Numbered from the stretch's first letter, positions 7,528 through 16,681 are shown. The stretch: 64,000 nt of DNA from Marinobacter szutsaonensis (GCF_039523335.1 NZ_BAAAFC010000001.1:1-64000), one strand, 5' to 3'. Numbers and translations: made by a program. The notes: generated by a model from the letters alone, not told the origin.

Positions 7528-8346
7528 ATGAAAGGCCTGAAACTTACCTTGCCGGCGCTGTGCGTGGCAGGCGCTCCGCTGTTCGCCCAGGCGGATATCC
7601 AGATGCTGGATGAAAGCTCCATGGGCAACATCACCGGTCAAGCCGGCGTCAGTATCGAATTGGAGACCAAAATCGGAATTGGCCGGTTTACCTACACGGA
7701 TGAGGGCTCCCTGGCGATCAACGACATCCGTATCGGTGGCACCAACCGGACGGACCTGTTCGGCTTCAGTGGAATGGGCGGTCCCGTAGCCACCGACACC
7801 CTGGATAACATCCGTATCGATATCGACATACTGGCGGACGGCGATGCCGCCATCAATATCCAGCCAACCTACTTCAACGCAGTGGATTTCCGGATCAGTA
7901 CCGGCTCATGGCAGTTGCTGAGCAGTGACGGATCGGAATCAACCACCTTCCTGGACAACTTTGTGGCCGAAGGTGTCATGGGGCGGGGTGAAATTCACAT
8001 CGATACCAGTACGGATGTCATGCGCTTTGCCACCGCGATTGGTATTGAGCGGATGGATTTCGATGTTCCCTTTCTGGCGGTCGGGGTTCGCGGCATGAGC
8101 ATAACCGGTACCGACTGGGATCCGTATGTCTTCCGGAATCCGATGGATGTCTTTGCCGAGGTGGAGCTGTTCATCTATGAAGGAGCCCGGCTTGCCGGAC
8201 CCGGGTCGGCCCTGGCCATTGATATGCCGGTCTTTGAGGCGGACATGCGGATCGATGAATTGATTGTGGGCCAGCAGTCGATCGGCAGTATTTTCCTCGA
8301 TAATCTGGCGATCACCGATACCGCCATGCGTATCTATGGTCACTGA
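7528..8346 (+). CDS. Exported protein with FilA/DUF6160-like N-terminus
   Basis: The 272-residue product opens with a signal peptide (MKGLKLTLPALCVAGAPLFAQA) followed at residues 26-43 by 'MLDESSMGNITGQAGVSIE'. This opening is shared by secreted proteins of the FilA/DUF6160 type in Acinetobacter, Marinobacter and relatives. The rest is rich in short alternating hydrophobic strands with many 'I-x-I-D-x' repeats and no cysteine after the leader, suggesting a beta-solenoid or barrel-like fold. Function is unknown; FilA proteins belong to putative pilus loci, but no pilus genes adjoin it. ATG at 7528 was chosen for its signal peptide and upstream AAAAAGGA. A perfect inverted repeat, CGCTAAAGTTAGCG, lies at 7451-7464 in its leader. 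Confidence 0.7.
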   Translation: MKGLKLTLPALCVAGAPLFAQADIQMLDESSMGNITGQAGVSIELETKIGIGRFTYTDEGSLAINDIRIGGTNRTDLFGFSGMGGPVATDTLDNIRIDIDILADGDAAINIQPTYFNAVDFRISTGSWQLLSSDGSESTTFLDNFVAEGVMGRGEIHIDTSTDVMRFATAIGIERMDFDVPFLAVGVRGMSITGTDWDPYVFRNPMDVFAEVELFIYEGARLAGPGSALAIDMPVFEADMRIDELIVGQQSIGSIFLDNLAITDTAMRIYGH

Positions 8347-8366
8347 TACCCGAGTGTCGTGATGCC

Positions 8367-8403
8367 ATAAAAAAGGCGGGAGCTTGAAGTCCCGCCTTTT
8401 TTA
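8367..8403. terminator. Bidirectional terminator between convergent genes
   Basis: AAAAAAGGCGGGA pairs with TCCCGCCTTTTTT around a short loop, giving T-tracts on both strands. It serves the + gene ending at 8346 and the - gene ending at 8414. Confidence 0.85.
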
Positions 8404-8413
8404 TCTTTTCGGA

Positions 8414-9208
8414 TCAGCCCAGCAGCAGACTATCGTCGTCCACTTCCAGGCCGCGCTGTTTCTCGAACAGCCCGAGCAGGTCCTTCACTTCCAGACCTTT
8501 CCGATCCTCACCGGCAATGTCGAACACCACCTGGCCCTGGTGCAGCATCACCGTGCGGGTGCCGACTTCCAGTGCCTGTTTCATGCTGTGGGTGACCATC
8601 AGGGCAGTCAGTTTCTGCTCCTCGATGATCTTTTCGGTCAGTTCCAGCACGAAGGCGGCGGTTTTCGGGTCCAGGGCGGCGGTGTGCTCATCCAGCAGCA
8701 AGATGCTGGAAGGCGTCAGGCTGGCCATCAGCAGGCTCACGGCCTGGCGCTGACCACCGGAGAGCAGGCCCATCTTGTCGCCGAGGCGGTTTTCCAGGCC
8801 GAGCTTCAGGGAGGCGAGGCTTTCCCGGAACTGGCCCAGGTACTGTTTCTTGACCGCCGAGGTCAGGCCGCGGCGCTGGCCGCGTTTGATGGCGAGGGCC
8901 AGGTTTTCCTCGATGGACAGGTTCTCGCAGGTGCCCGCGAGCGGGTCCTGGAACACCCGGGCCACCCGCGCTGCGCGCTTGTGGGTGGGCAGGCGGGTGA
9001 CGTCCTGGTTGTCCACGATAATCTGGCCCGTATCCACAATCACTTCGCCGGCAAGGGCGTTGAGGAAGGTGGATTTGCCGGCGCCGTTACTGCCGATCAC
9101 GGTGACAAATTCACCCTGGTTCACGGTCAGGCTCATGCCCCGGAGTGCGGGGTTTTCCAGCGGCGTTCCCTTGCCAAAAGTCAGTCGGAGATCGCTTGCA
9201 CTGATCAT
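8414..9208 (-). CDS. ABC importer ATP-binding protein
   Basis: This 264-residue ATPase has Walker A GSNGAGKST at 39-47, Q87, the signature LSGGQ at 149-153, Walker B ILLLDE at 169-174 and H207. It resembles the ATPase of importers that use an ABC_sub_bind (PF04392) receptor, such as streptococcal TrpXYZ. It drives uptake of a small solute through the permease encoded just upstream (9 bases apart), with the binding protein at 10189-11163. The substrate cannot be read from the sequence; aromatic amino acids are known for some relatives. It is the last gene of the operon and ends at a strong bidirectional terminator. Confidence 0.88.
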   Translation of the reverse strand: MISASDLRLTFGKGTPLENPALRGMSLTVNQGEFVTVIGSNGAGKSTFLNALAGEVIVDTGQIIVDNQDVTRLPTHKRAARVARVFQDPLAGTCENLSIEENLALAIKRGQRRGLTSAVKKQYLGQFRESLASLKLGLENRLGDKMGLLSGGQRQAVSLLMASLTPSSILLLDEHTAALDPKTAAFVLELTEKIIEEQKLTALMVTHSMKQALEVGTRTVMLHQGQVVFDIAGEDRKGLEVKDLLGLFEKQRGLEVDDDSLLLG

Positions 9209-9217
9209 GTCGATTCC

Positions 9218-10120
9218 TCAGGCCTTTTTGCGGGTGAGTTTGCCGATTACGGAGTTGCGCACGCCCGGCAACACGATGGCCAGGGTCACGAGCACGGCGG
9301 TGATCAGGTTCAGGTCCTGTGCCTGCAGGCCCAGCACGTCGGCGTTCAGAGCGAAGGCGATGGCGAGGCGGTAGATGATGGCGCCCACCACGCAGGCAAT
9401 CAGTGCCCGGATAACCGTGGAGGGGGTAACCAGGGCTTCACCGCCAATCAGGGAGGCCAGGCCGATCACGATCACGCCGACACCCATGGTGACGTCCGCC
9501 GCGCCCTGGCTTTGGGCAAACAGCGCGCCGGCCAGGCCCACCAGGCCGTTGGAGAGGGCAACGCCGAGAACGATCATGCCGCCGGTGGCGATACCCTGGG
9601 CCCGGGCCATCCGGGGGTTGGCGCCAGTGGCGCGCATGGCCAGGCCGGTTTCGGACTTCATGAAGCGCCAGAGCAGGATCAGTGAAATGAAGACCACCAC
9701 CAGGAACAGCAGCACCGGTACCTGGTGGAATGCCAGGTCCAGCTCGTACCAGGGGGTAAGTACGGTTTCCTCGGTCAACAGGGCCACGTTGGGCCGGCCC
9801 ATGATCCGGAGGTTCACCGAGTACAGGGCGATCATGGTCAGGATCGACGCCAGCAGGTTCAGGATGTTGAGCTTGACGTTAAGCAGCGCGGTCACGGCAC
9901 CGGCAGCCATACCGGCGAGCACGGCCGCACCGGTGGCAATCCAGGGATTCCAGCCGGCGATGATGAGCATGGCAGCCACGGCGGCACCCAGGGGGAAGCT
10001 GCCGTCAACGGTGAGGTCGGGGAAGTCGAGAACGCGGAAAGAGATGTAGATGCCGAAGGCAACCAGGCCATAGATTAGGCCGGTTTCCAGGGCGCCGTAA
10101 AAAGCGATTTCACTGAGCAT
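9218..10120 (-). CDS. ABC importer permease, branched-chain type
   Basis: This 300-residue polytopic membrane protein has eight or more hydrophobic segments and the LivH-like fold of the PF02653 permease family. The segment 'GLAMRATGANPRMARAQGI' at about 157-175 is the cytoplasmic coupling loop that contacts the ATPase. It is the single permease of a three-gene importer: binding protein, permease, ATPase. A hairpin with a T-tract separates it from the binding-protein gene, so it is probably expressed at a lower level than the receptor. Confidence 0.87.
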   Translation of the reverse strand: MLSEIAFYGALETGLIYGLVAFGIYISFRVLDFPDLTVDGSFPLGAAVAAMLIIAGWNPWIATGAAVLAGMAAGAVTALLNVKLNILNLLASILTMIALYSVNLRIMGRPNVALLTEETVLTPWYELDLAFHQVPVLLFLVVVFISLILLWRFMKSETGLAMRATGANPRMARAQGIATGGMIVLGVALSNGLVGLAGALFAQSQGAADVTMGVGVIVIGLASLIGGEALVTPSTVIRALIACVVGAIIYRLAIAFALNADVLGLQAQDLNLITAVLVTLAIVLPGVRNSVIGKLTRKKA

Positions 10121-10141
10121 GGGTAGTATTCACTGTGAAAG

Positions 10142-10175
10142 AAAAACGGGCGGGCCCTTGTGGGGTCCGCCCGTA
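10142..10175 (-). terminator. Intra-operon attenuating terminator
   Basis: On the minus strand ACGGGCGGACCC pairs with GGGCCCGCCCGT around CACAA and is followed by TTTTTC. It lies between the binding-protein stop and the permease start and may let only part of the transcription pass. Confidence 0.75.
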
Positions 10176-10188
10176 TTGGTCAGGGCGT

Positions 10189-11163
10189 TTACTTGTCGTT
10201 TTTGACGACTTCTTTCGCTTCCTTGACGAAATCTTCGGACAGGGTGATACCCATACGCTCGGCGGCGGCGGGGTTCACGAACAGGTCCAGGGTGTCCATG
10301 GTTTCAACGGGCATGGTGGCGGTGTCCGCACCTTGGAGCACGCGGTAGACCATCTTGCCGGTCTGGCGGCCGTGCTCGTAGTAGTTGAAGCCGAGGGCCG
10401 CCACGGCACCACGCTCAACGGTGGCGGTGTCGGCGGCGAACACCGGGATATCGGCACGCTCGCCCACTGAGATGACTGCCTCGGCGGCGCTGATCACGGT
10501 GTTGTCGGTGGTCAGGTAGATGGCGTCGGCTTCACCCACCAGGGAACGGGCAGCACCCAGAACCTCGGAGGTCTTGGTAGCGGCGGCCTTGACCAGCTCC
10601 AGGCCACGGGCGGCCAGGCGCTCTTCGAGCATGTTGACCAGGGAAACGGCGTTGGCTTCACCCGGGTTGTACACGGTACCGATACGCTTGGCATCCGGCA
10701 TCACACGCTGGAGCATGTCCAGATGCTTCTCGAGGGGCAGCATGTCGCTGACGCCGGTGATGTTGGCGCCCGGTGCTTCCAGGCTCTGGACCAGCTTGGC
10801 ACCAACCGGGTCGGTCACTGCGGAGAACACCACGGGGATGTTGCGGGCGGCTGCGGCTACGGTCTGCGCGGAGGGAGTGGCGATGGCCACGATCACATCC
10901 GGCTGTTCACCGATAAACTTGCGCGCGATCTGGGAGGCGATGGCGGAGTTGCCCTGGGCGCTCTCGTGCATCACGGTCAGGTTTTCGCCTTCCTTATAGC
11001 CTTGCTCGGCCAGCTGGTCCTTCACGCCCTGGTAAACGGCGTCCAGAGCCGGATGTTCGACGATCTGCGTGATGGCAACCGTCTTGGCTTCCTGGGCCTG
11101 TACCAGGCTTGCCGCTGCCAGCAGGGAGGCACCCAGAAGAGTGCGCAGAGTTCTCTTGGCCAT
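10189..11163 (-). CDS. ABC importer substrate-binding protein (ABC_sub_bind family)
   Basis: The 324-residue product has a signal peptide (MAKRTLRTLLGASLLAAASLVQA) and then the two-lobed periplasmic receptor pattern of PF04392. Characteristic parts are 'ITQIVEHPALDAVYQGVKDQL', 'IATPSAQTVAAAARNIPVVFSAVTDPVGAKLVQS' and 'ALGFNYYEHGRQTGKMVYRVLQG'. It delivers a ligand to the downstream permease/ATPase. Some family members bind tryptophan or tyrosine, but no ligand can be assigned here. It is first in its operon and divergent from the acyl-CoA synthetase gene across a 263-base gap. Confidence 0.88.
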   Translation of the reverse strand: MAKRTLRTLLGASLLAAASLVQAQEAKTVAITQIVEHPALDAVYQGVKDQLAEQGYKEGENLTVMHESAQGNSAIASQIARKFIGEQPDVIVAIATPSAQTVAAAARNIPVVFSAVTDPVGAKLVQSLEAPGANITGVSDMLPLEKHLDMLQRVMPDAKRIGTVYNPGEANAVSLVNMLEERLAARGLELVKAAATKTSEVLGAARSLVGEADAIYLTTDNTVISAAEAVISVGERADIPVFAADTATVERGAVAALGFNYYEHGRQTGKMVYRVLQGADTATMPVETMDTLDLFVNPAAAERMGITLSEDFVKEAKEVVKNDK

Positions 11164-11347
11164 ATACCCATCTCCGAGTTTTTAATGGTTTCAGGTGTGT
11201 CGGGTCTGACGTCCGGAAAGAGCGAGAGTTTATCACAGCCCGGGGCCGTAGGGGGTAGGGGAACTTGCAGGCAGAGAGGTTTTTGCCCGAAGAAGTTGTA
11301 AGTTCTAATTATTTTGCGCCCGTCACGTTTTGACGGGTCGATGTATG

Positions 11348-11390
11348 TTGAAATACCCTACGAAAGTCTAATAATACGCCTAATAAGGCG
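11348..11390 (+). promoter_or_regulatory. Putative promoter and operator of the acyl-CoA synthetase
   Basis: TTGAAA at 11348-11353 is followed about 15-17 bases later by an AT-rich TAATAATA block that fits a -10 box. Right after it lies an inverted repeat, CGCCTAATAAGGCG (11377-11390), placed where a repressor could block initiation. No regulator can be named. Confidence 0.35.
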
Positions 11391-11426
11391 AACAATTAAA
11401 AGCACTGTGACGCATAAGGAAGGTCC

Positions 11427-13094
11427 ATGGACACAACAAACAAGCTTCCCCTGGATATGGTCTATCACTGGGAGAAGGCGAAGAAGAACGACCTCTACAT
11501 GACCCAGCCCGTGGGCGACGGCAAGGTGGTGGAATACACCTGGGGTCGTGCGGTAGAAGAGGCGCGCCGGATGGCCGCCTATCTGAAATCCCTGAACCTC
11601 CCGGAAAAGAGCCGGGTGGGCATTATTTCCAAGAATTGCGCCCAGTGGGTCATGTCAGATTGGGCCATTTGGATGGCCGGCCACATTTCCGTTCCCCTGT
11701 ACCCCACGCTGAACGCCGATACCGTCAACTACATCCTCAACCATGCCGAGTGCGAGGTGTTGTTCGTCGGCAAGCTGGATGACTGGGACATGATGAAGCC
11801 CGGCGTGCCTGAATCGGTTCGCTGTATTTCCTACCCGCTGAGCCCGCCCAACGATTTCGAGACCTGGGACGATATCGTCAGCAAGTACCCGCCGCTGGAG
11901 GAGAATGTACAGCGTGATCCGGAAGAGCTGGCCACCATCGTGTATACCTCCGGCAGTACCGGCCGGCCCAAGGGCGTGATGCTGAGTTTCAACAACATGG
12001 CGTTTGCCGCCGCCGGTGGCATCGAGACCCTGGGCGTCGGGCCGAACGAGCGCATGCTGTCCTATCTGCCGCTGGCTCATGTGTTCGAGCGCACCTTTGT
12101 GGAGCTGGGCTCACTGTATTCCGGCTTCCAGCTGTATTTTGCGGAATCCCTGGATACCTTTGTCCAGGATCTGCAACGGGCTCAGCCCACGCTGTTCCTG
12201 TCGGTGCCCCGCCTGTGGGTGAAGTTCCAGCACGGTGTGTTGCAGAAGTTGCCGAAGGAAAAGATGGATCGCCTGATGAAGATCCCGCTGGTGAACCGGC
12301 TGATCAAGAAGAAGGTGCTCAAGGGCCTGGGTCTGGACAAGGTGAAGCTGGCCGGCAGTGGCTCGGCGCCACTGTCCCACGATGTGCTGGACTGGTACCG
12401 CAATCTCGGCCTGGAGCTGCTTGAGGGTTACGGCATGTCTGAGAACTTTGCCTACTCCCACATGAACAAGCCGGGCCGGACCCGTACTGGTTATGTGGGC
12501 GAGTCCCTGCCGGGTGTGGAAACGAAGATCAGCGAGGAAGGTGAGGTGCTGGTCAAGAGCCCGGCCACCATGATGGGCTACTACAAGGACGAGGAGAAAA
12601 CCCGGGAAACCTTTACCGAGGATGGCTTCCTGAAGACCGGTGACAAGGGCGAGATCGACGAGATGGGCCGCCTGAAACTCACCGGCCGTATCAAGGAAAT
12701 CTTCAAGACCAGCAAGGGCAAGTACATTGCGCCTGCGCCCATCGAGAACCGCCTGATGTCCCACGACGCCATCGAGATGGTGTGTGTGTCCGGTGCCAAC
12801 CAGACCCATCCCCATGCCCTGGTGATGCTCGGTGAGGAAGCCCGGCCGAAGCTCGCGGATGAGAATTACCGTAAGCAGCTCGAGGACAGTTTCAAGAATC
12901 TGATCCAGGAAGTGAACAAGAGTGTGGATCCCCACGAGCAGCTGGCATTCATTACCGTGGTCAGCGACGAGTGGTCCATCGAGAACAGCTTCCTGACGCC
13001 GACGCTCAAGCTCAAGCGGAACGTGGTGGAAGACGCCTACCAGGAGAAGGTGGACAGCTGGTACGCCCAGAAGCAACCGGTGATCTGGCAGTAA
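11427..13094 (+). CDS. Long-chain fatty acid--CoA ligase (AMP-binding)
   Basis: This 555-residue member of the ANL adenylating superfamily has the P-loop-like motif YTSGSTGRPKG at 173-183, GYGMSE at 334-339, the TGD motif at 404-406 and the hinge 'GRIKEIFKTSKGKYIAP' at about 420-436. The 'LPLAHVFER' and 'VPRLWVKF' segments place it with long-chain acyl-CoA synthetases. It activates a fatty acid to acyl-AMP and then acyl-CoA, at the membrane or in the cytosol, feeding beta-oxidation (fadBA is in the same window) or lipid synthesis. ATG at 11427 follows AAGGAAGG closely. It is monocistronic with its own terminator. Confidence 0.88.
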   Translation: MDTTNKLPLDMVYHWEKAKKNDLYMTQPVGDGKVVEYTWGRAVEEARRMAAYLKSLNLPEKSRVGIISKNCAQWVMSDWAIWMAGHISVPLYPTLNADTVNYILNHAECEVLFVGKLDDWDMMKPGVPESVRCISYPLSPPNDFETWDDIVSKYPPLEENVQRDPEELATIVYTSGSTGRPKGVMLSFNNMAFAAAGGIETLGVGPNERMLSYLPLAHVFERTFVELGSLYSGFQLYFAESLDTFVQDLQRAQPTLFLSVPRLWVKFQHGVLQKLPKEKMDRLMKIPLVNRLIKKKVLKGLGLDKVKLAGSGSAPLSHDVLDWYRNLGLELLEGYGMSENFAYSHMNKPGRTRTGYVGESLPGVETKISEEGEVLVKSPATMMGYYKDEEKTRETFTEDGFLKTGDKGEIDEMGRLKLTGRIKEIFKTSKGKYIAPAPIENRLMSHDAIEMVCVSGANQTHPHALVMLGEEARPKLADENYRKQLEDSFKNLIQEVNKSVDPHEQLAFITVVSDEWSIENSFLTPTLKLKRNVVEDAYQEKVDSWYAQKQPVIWQ

Positions 13095-13126
13095 AGCGGC
13101 GCTTTTCAGCCTCATCGCTCAAACAA

Positions 13127-13151
13127 GGGCCCGGATTTTCCCGGGCCCTTT
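13127..13151 (+). terminator. Terminator after the acyl-CoA synthetase
   Basis: GGGCCCGG-ATTT-TCCCGGGCCC type hairpin followed by TTT, 32 bases past the stop codon. Confidence 0.7.
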
Positions 13152-13236
13152 CCGTATATGGCCACTTCTGGCCGACGTTAGTCGCATGTTGAAAATGCTG
13201 GCTCGGGCCTAAACTTCTGGTAGTCAGGAGGAAGTT

Positions 13237-13722
13237 ATGACCCAGTTGGCCCTTTTCCAGAAACGAATCAACGAAGATATTCCCATGTCCCGTGCGCTGG
13301 GTATTCAGCTGCATTCCTGGGACGGTCATGCCCTGGTGCTGAGCGCACCGCTTGAGCCCAACCGCAACCATCAGGGCACCGGGTTTGGTGGCAGTGTCTA
13401 CTCCGCTGCGGTAACCGCGGCCTGGAGCCTCACCGAGCTGGCCCTTGCCGATCTCGGGCTCAGAGGCGCCGTGGTCGTGCAGAGTGGCAACATCGATTAC
13501 CTTGAGCCGGTCAACAGCGATTTCTATGTGGTGTGCCGGTTGCCCGGGGAGGAGATTCCCGAGCGCTTCCGCAAGAGTCTTGCCCGCCATGGCAAGGGGC
13601 GGCTGGATCTGACCGCTGAAGTGTTCTGCGGTGAGCCTACGGTACTGCCGAAGACTGATCCGGTGGCGGTATTCCAGGGTCGTTTTGTGGTTCAGGATGT
13701 GCGGTCCCGGGTGGACCTGTAA
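13237..13722 (+). CDS. YiiD C-terminal domain thioesterase-like protein
   Basis: This 161-residue protein is a single hot-dog fold of the YiiD_C type. 'NHQGTGFGGSVYSAAVTAAWSLTELAL' at about 48-74 forms the central helix region, and 'VVQSGNIDYLEPVNSDF' gives the edge strands. In Escherichia coli YiiD this domain follows an acetyltransferase domain, which is absent here. It is probably an acyl-CoA thioesterase-like protein of unknown substrate. The start at 13237 has AGGAGGAAG a few bases upstream. Its position after an acyl-CoA synthetase is suggestive, but a terminator lies between them. Confidence 0.75.
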   Translation: MTQLALFQKRINEDIPMSRALGIQLHSWDGHALVLSAPLEPNRNHQGTGFGGSVYSAAVTAAWSLTELALADLGLRGAVVVQSGNIDYLEPVNSDFYVVCRLPGEEIPERFRKSLARHGKGRLDLTAEVFCGEPTVLPKTDPVAVFQGRFVVQDVRSRVDL

Positions 13723-13747
13723 TTCCGCAATTGCAGGCCGCTTAGCC

Positions 13748-15436
13748 CTAGGCAATGCTCCGGGTGTTTGAGATGGAGCGGCTCATCAGGATGATCGGCA
13801 CGATACCCGCCAGGACAATGATCAATGAGGGCAGGGCGCTGTGGAACAGGCGCTCGTCCGAGGCGAACTGGTACACGTAGGTCGCCAGGGTCTCGAAGTT
13901 GAACGGCCGCAGGATGAGCGTGGCCGGCAACTCTTTCATGCAATCCACGAACACCACCAGGGCGGCGGTCAGCAGGGTACCCCGAAGCATCGGCAGATGC
14001 ACGTTCACCAGGGTCTTGCCCGGCGTGTAGCCCAATGAGCGAGAGGCCATATCCATGCTGGGCGTGACCTTCTGCAGGGCGCTCTCCACGCTGCCGGCAG
14101 ACACCGCCAGGAAGCGGACAGTGTAGGCAAACACCAGTGCGAAGGCGGTGCCGCTGAGCAGCAGGCCGGTGCTGAAACCGAAGGTGTTGCGCATCAGGCT
14201 GTCCAGCCAGTTATCGAAGCCCGCCAGGGGCACTATCACACCCACCGCCAGGACCGCGCCCGGCATGGCATAACCCAGGCTGGAGAGCCGCATCAGAATC
14301 TGCATGCCACGGGTGTTATGCAGGCGCCGGCTGTAAGCCAGGATCACACCGATCAGCAGGGTGGTCAGGGCCGCAGTGCTGGACAGGAACAGGCTGTTCA
14401 GGGTGTTCTGCACGAAGTCCGGGTTCCAGCTCTCTTCGAAATATTCCCAGGCGTACAGCCCGAGGGTTCCAGCGGGTATTACGAAGCCGAGGATGAACGG
14501 GATGGCGCACACGGCAACACAGACCAGCTGCCGGGGAAAGGACATCGTAAAGCGGCGGATCGGGTCCCGGTTGTCACGGGCCGCGTACTGTTGTTGGCGG
14601 CGACGGGAATAGCGTTCCAGGGTCACCAGGATCACCACAAACACCAGCATGGTGGTGGCAATCTGCGCGGCGCCGCCGAGGTTACCCAGGTTCATCCAGG
14701 TATCAAACAGGCCCGCGGTCAGGGTCTGCACCGCAAAGAAATCGACGGTGCCGAAATCGTTCAGGGTTTCCATCAACACCAGGGACAGGCCAACGGCGAC
14801 GGCGGGGCGGGCAATGGGCAAGACTACACGGAAGAAGGTGCTCAGTGCCGAATGGCCCAGGCTGCGGCTGACCGCAAACAGGGACGGCGATTGCTCCAGG
14901 AAGGCGGCTCTGGCCAGCAGGTAAACATAGGGGTAGAGCACCAGGCCGATCATCAGGGTGGCGCCTTCCAGGCTACGGATCTCCGGGAACCAGTAGTCGG
15001 AGGCATTCTGCCAGCCAAACCATTCGCGCATAGTGCGCTGAACCGGGCCGGCGTAGTCCAGCAAGCTGGTGTATACATAGGCAATCACGTAAGCCGGAAC
15101 CGCAAAGGGCAGCAGCATGGCCCATTCGAAGAACTTGCGCCCCGGAAATTCGCACATGGTCACTGCCCAGGCGCTGGACAGACCGATTGCGAGGGTAATG
15201 GCGCCAACGCCGACCATCAGCTGGATGGTGGTCCACAGGTAGCGTGGCAGGGTGGTGTCGATGAGGTGAGGCCAGATGTTCTCTTCCGGGAAGAAGGCCA
15301 GGAAGATCACCGAGAGCACGGGGAGCGCTACAATGGCGGTGATCAAGGCGGCAGCAATGATCCAGCGACGGGAAGCGCGTTTTGCCAGCAAGGGCTGGGA
15401 AAGCCCCGGATCAGCGGCGGTTACGGCCTCGGTCAT
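13748..15436 (-). CDS. fbpB: Iron(III) ABC transporter permease (FbpB/SfuB type)
   Basis: This 562-residue permease is a fusion of two membrane-spanning halves, each with about six helices and an EAA-type loop, the first around 'ARAAFLEQSPSLFAVSRSLG' and the second around 'LQKVTPSMDMASRSLGYTPGKT'. This double-length form is typical of FbpB/SfuB permeases that import ferric iron delivered by the periplasmic protein encoded just upstream. An earlier TTG at 15454 is possible, but ATG at 15436 has GGGAG 8 bases away. No ATPase gene (fbpC) is adjacent, so an ATPase from elsewhere must energise it. A hairpin at 15544-15569 lies between it and the binding-protein gene. Confidence 0.85.
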   Translation of the reverse strand: MTEAVTAADPGLSQPLLAKRASRRWIIAAALITAIVALPVLSVIFLAFFPEENIWPHLIDTTLPRYLWTTIQLMVGVGAITLAIGLSSAWAVTMCEFPGRKFFEWAMLLPFAVPAYVIAYVYTSLLDYAGPVQRTMREWFGWQNASDYWFPEIRSLEGATLMIGLVLYPYVYLLARAAFLEQSPSLFAVSRSLGHSALSTFFRVVLPIARPAVAVGLSLVLMETLNDFGTVDFFAVQTLTAGLFDTWMNLGNLGGAAQIATTMLVFVVILVTLERYSRRRQQQYAARDNRDPIRRFTMSFPRQLVCVAVCAIPFILGFVIPAGTLGLYAWEYFEESWNPDFVQNTLNSLFLSSTAALTTLLIGVILAYSRRLHNTRGMQILMRLSSLGYAMPGAVLAVGVIVPLAGFDNWLDSLMRNTFGFSTGLLLSGTAFALVFAYTVRFLAVSAGSVESALQKVTPSMDMASRSLGYTPGKTLVNVHLPMLRGTLLTAALVVFVDCMKELPATLILRPFNFETLATYVYQFASDERLFHSALPSLIIVLAGIVPIILMSRSISNTRSIA

Positions 15437-15543
15437 ATTGCTCCCGTCTGTCAAATGGAACTGAGAAAGATTGAGGATTGTAGTCAGCTGTCAGTTGCCC
15501 TGCAATGACTCGTGTCATTTTCGCAGCCGATAGGCCTGATACA

Positions 15544-15569
15544 GGAAAGGGCGCCGCAGCGCCCTTTCC
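15544..15569 (-). terminator. Stem-loop between iron-binding protein and permease genes
   Basis: An 11-base perfect stem GGAAAGGGCGC / GCGCCCTTTCC with a 4-base loop lies just past the binding-protein stop. It has no T-tract, so it may stabilise the upstream message or weaken read-through rather than terminate. Confidence 0.5.
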
Positions 15570-15597
15570 CTCACCCCATGCTGTCACTCCGAGGCGA

Positions 15598-16614
15598 TTA
15601 CTCGCCGTCGTAGTCGACACGATCAACCAGTTTTACTGCGGCATTGCGATTGTTGGCAATTTCCTGCAGGGACAACTGATCCGGGTTGATCTCACCCCAC
15701 TCAGCAACCAGGCCGGAGGGCTTCACTTCCGGGTTAGCCGGGTACTCGGTATTGGCCTCGGCGTAAATGCGCTGGGCCTCCGGCGAGGACAGGAATTCCA
15801 TCAGTTTGATGGCGTTTTCCTGGTTCGGGGCGCTGTTGGTCAGGGCGATACCACTGATGTTCACGTGGGTGCCACGGTCATCGGCATTCGGGAACACCAG
15901 GCGAACCTGTTCGGCGATCGGGCGCTGGTTTTCGTCCTGCAGCATGTTGCCGTAGTAGTAGCTGTTACCGATGGCGACGTCACACACGCCCTCGGCAATG
16001 GCCTTGATCTGGTCGCGGTCGCCACCCTGTGGTTTGCGGGCCAGGTTGTCCTTCAGGCCGTTCAGCCATTCTTCGGTTTCGGCCTCACCGTGGTGGGCAA
16101 TCATGGAAGAGAACAGGGCAATATTGTACGGGTGCTTGCCGCTGCGGGTGCAGATACGACCTTCCCACTTGTCATCCGCCAGTTGCTCGTAGGTGGTGAT
16201 TTCACCTTCTTCCACGCGATCCTTGGAAACGAAGATCAGGCGGCCACGGGTGGTCAGGGCGAACCACTTGCCGTCCGGATGACGCAGGTTCTCCGGAATG
16301 TTCTTGTTCAGAACATCGTTTTCAACGCCCTGAACCAGATCGCGCTCGACCAGTTCGTTGATGCGCGAGATATCCACCGTCATGACCACGTCCGCCGGGC
16401 TGTTGCGGCCTTCACGCTCCAGGCGCTCGGCAAGGCCTTGCTTGGCGAAGACCACGTTGGCCTCGATGCCGGTCTCTTTTTCGAATGCGTTGAGCAACGG
16501 CTCAAGCAGGTATGCCTGGCGATAGGAGTAGATGTTGACTTCGCCGTCAGCGGATGCGGAGAGTGGCATGGCCGCCAGGGCCATAGCTGCAGTTGCTGCC
16601 AGTTTCATGCGCAT
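15598..16614 (-). CDS. fbpA: Iron(III) ABC transporter periplasmic binding protein (FbpA/FutA type)
   Basis: The 338-residue product has a signal peptide (MRMKLAATAAMALAAMPLSASA) followed by 'GEVNIYSYRQAYLLEPLLNAFEKETGIEANVV', the typical start of class II ferric-binding proteins. The tandem tyrosines in 'IGNSYYYGNM' match the iron ligands of the family. It captures ferric iron in the periplasm and hands it to the permease downstream. ATG at 16614 was chosen for the signal peptide and the AGAGGT upstream. A sigma-70 promoter overlapped by a Fur-like box precedes it, so it should be induced by iron limitation. Confidence 0.9.
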   Translation of the reverse strand: MRMKLAATAAMALAAMPLSASADGEVNIYSYRQAYLLEPLLNAFEKETGIEANVVFAKQGLAERLEREGRNSPADVVMTVDISRINELVERDLVQGVENDVLNKNIPENLRHPDGKWFALTTRGRLIFVSKDRVEEGEITTYEQLADDKWEGRICTRSGKHPYNIALFSSMIAHHGEAETEEWLNGLKDNLARKPQGGDRDQIKAIAEGVCDVAIGNSYYYGNMLQDENQRPIAEQVRLVFPNADDRGTHVNISGIALTNSAPNQENAIKLMEFLSSPEAQRIYAEANTEYPANPEVKPSGLVAEWGEINPDQLSLQEIANNRNAAVKLVDRVDYDGE

Positions 16615-16681
16615 GATGGTGTTACCTCTGCCTGATATGAGTTTGTTTCGCTTGTAAGATTCACAAGCATCTAAAAACAGC

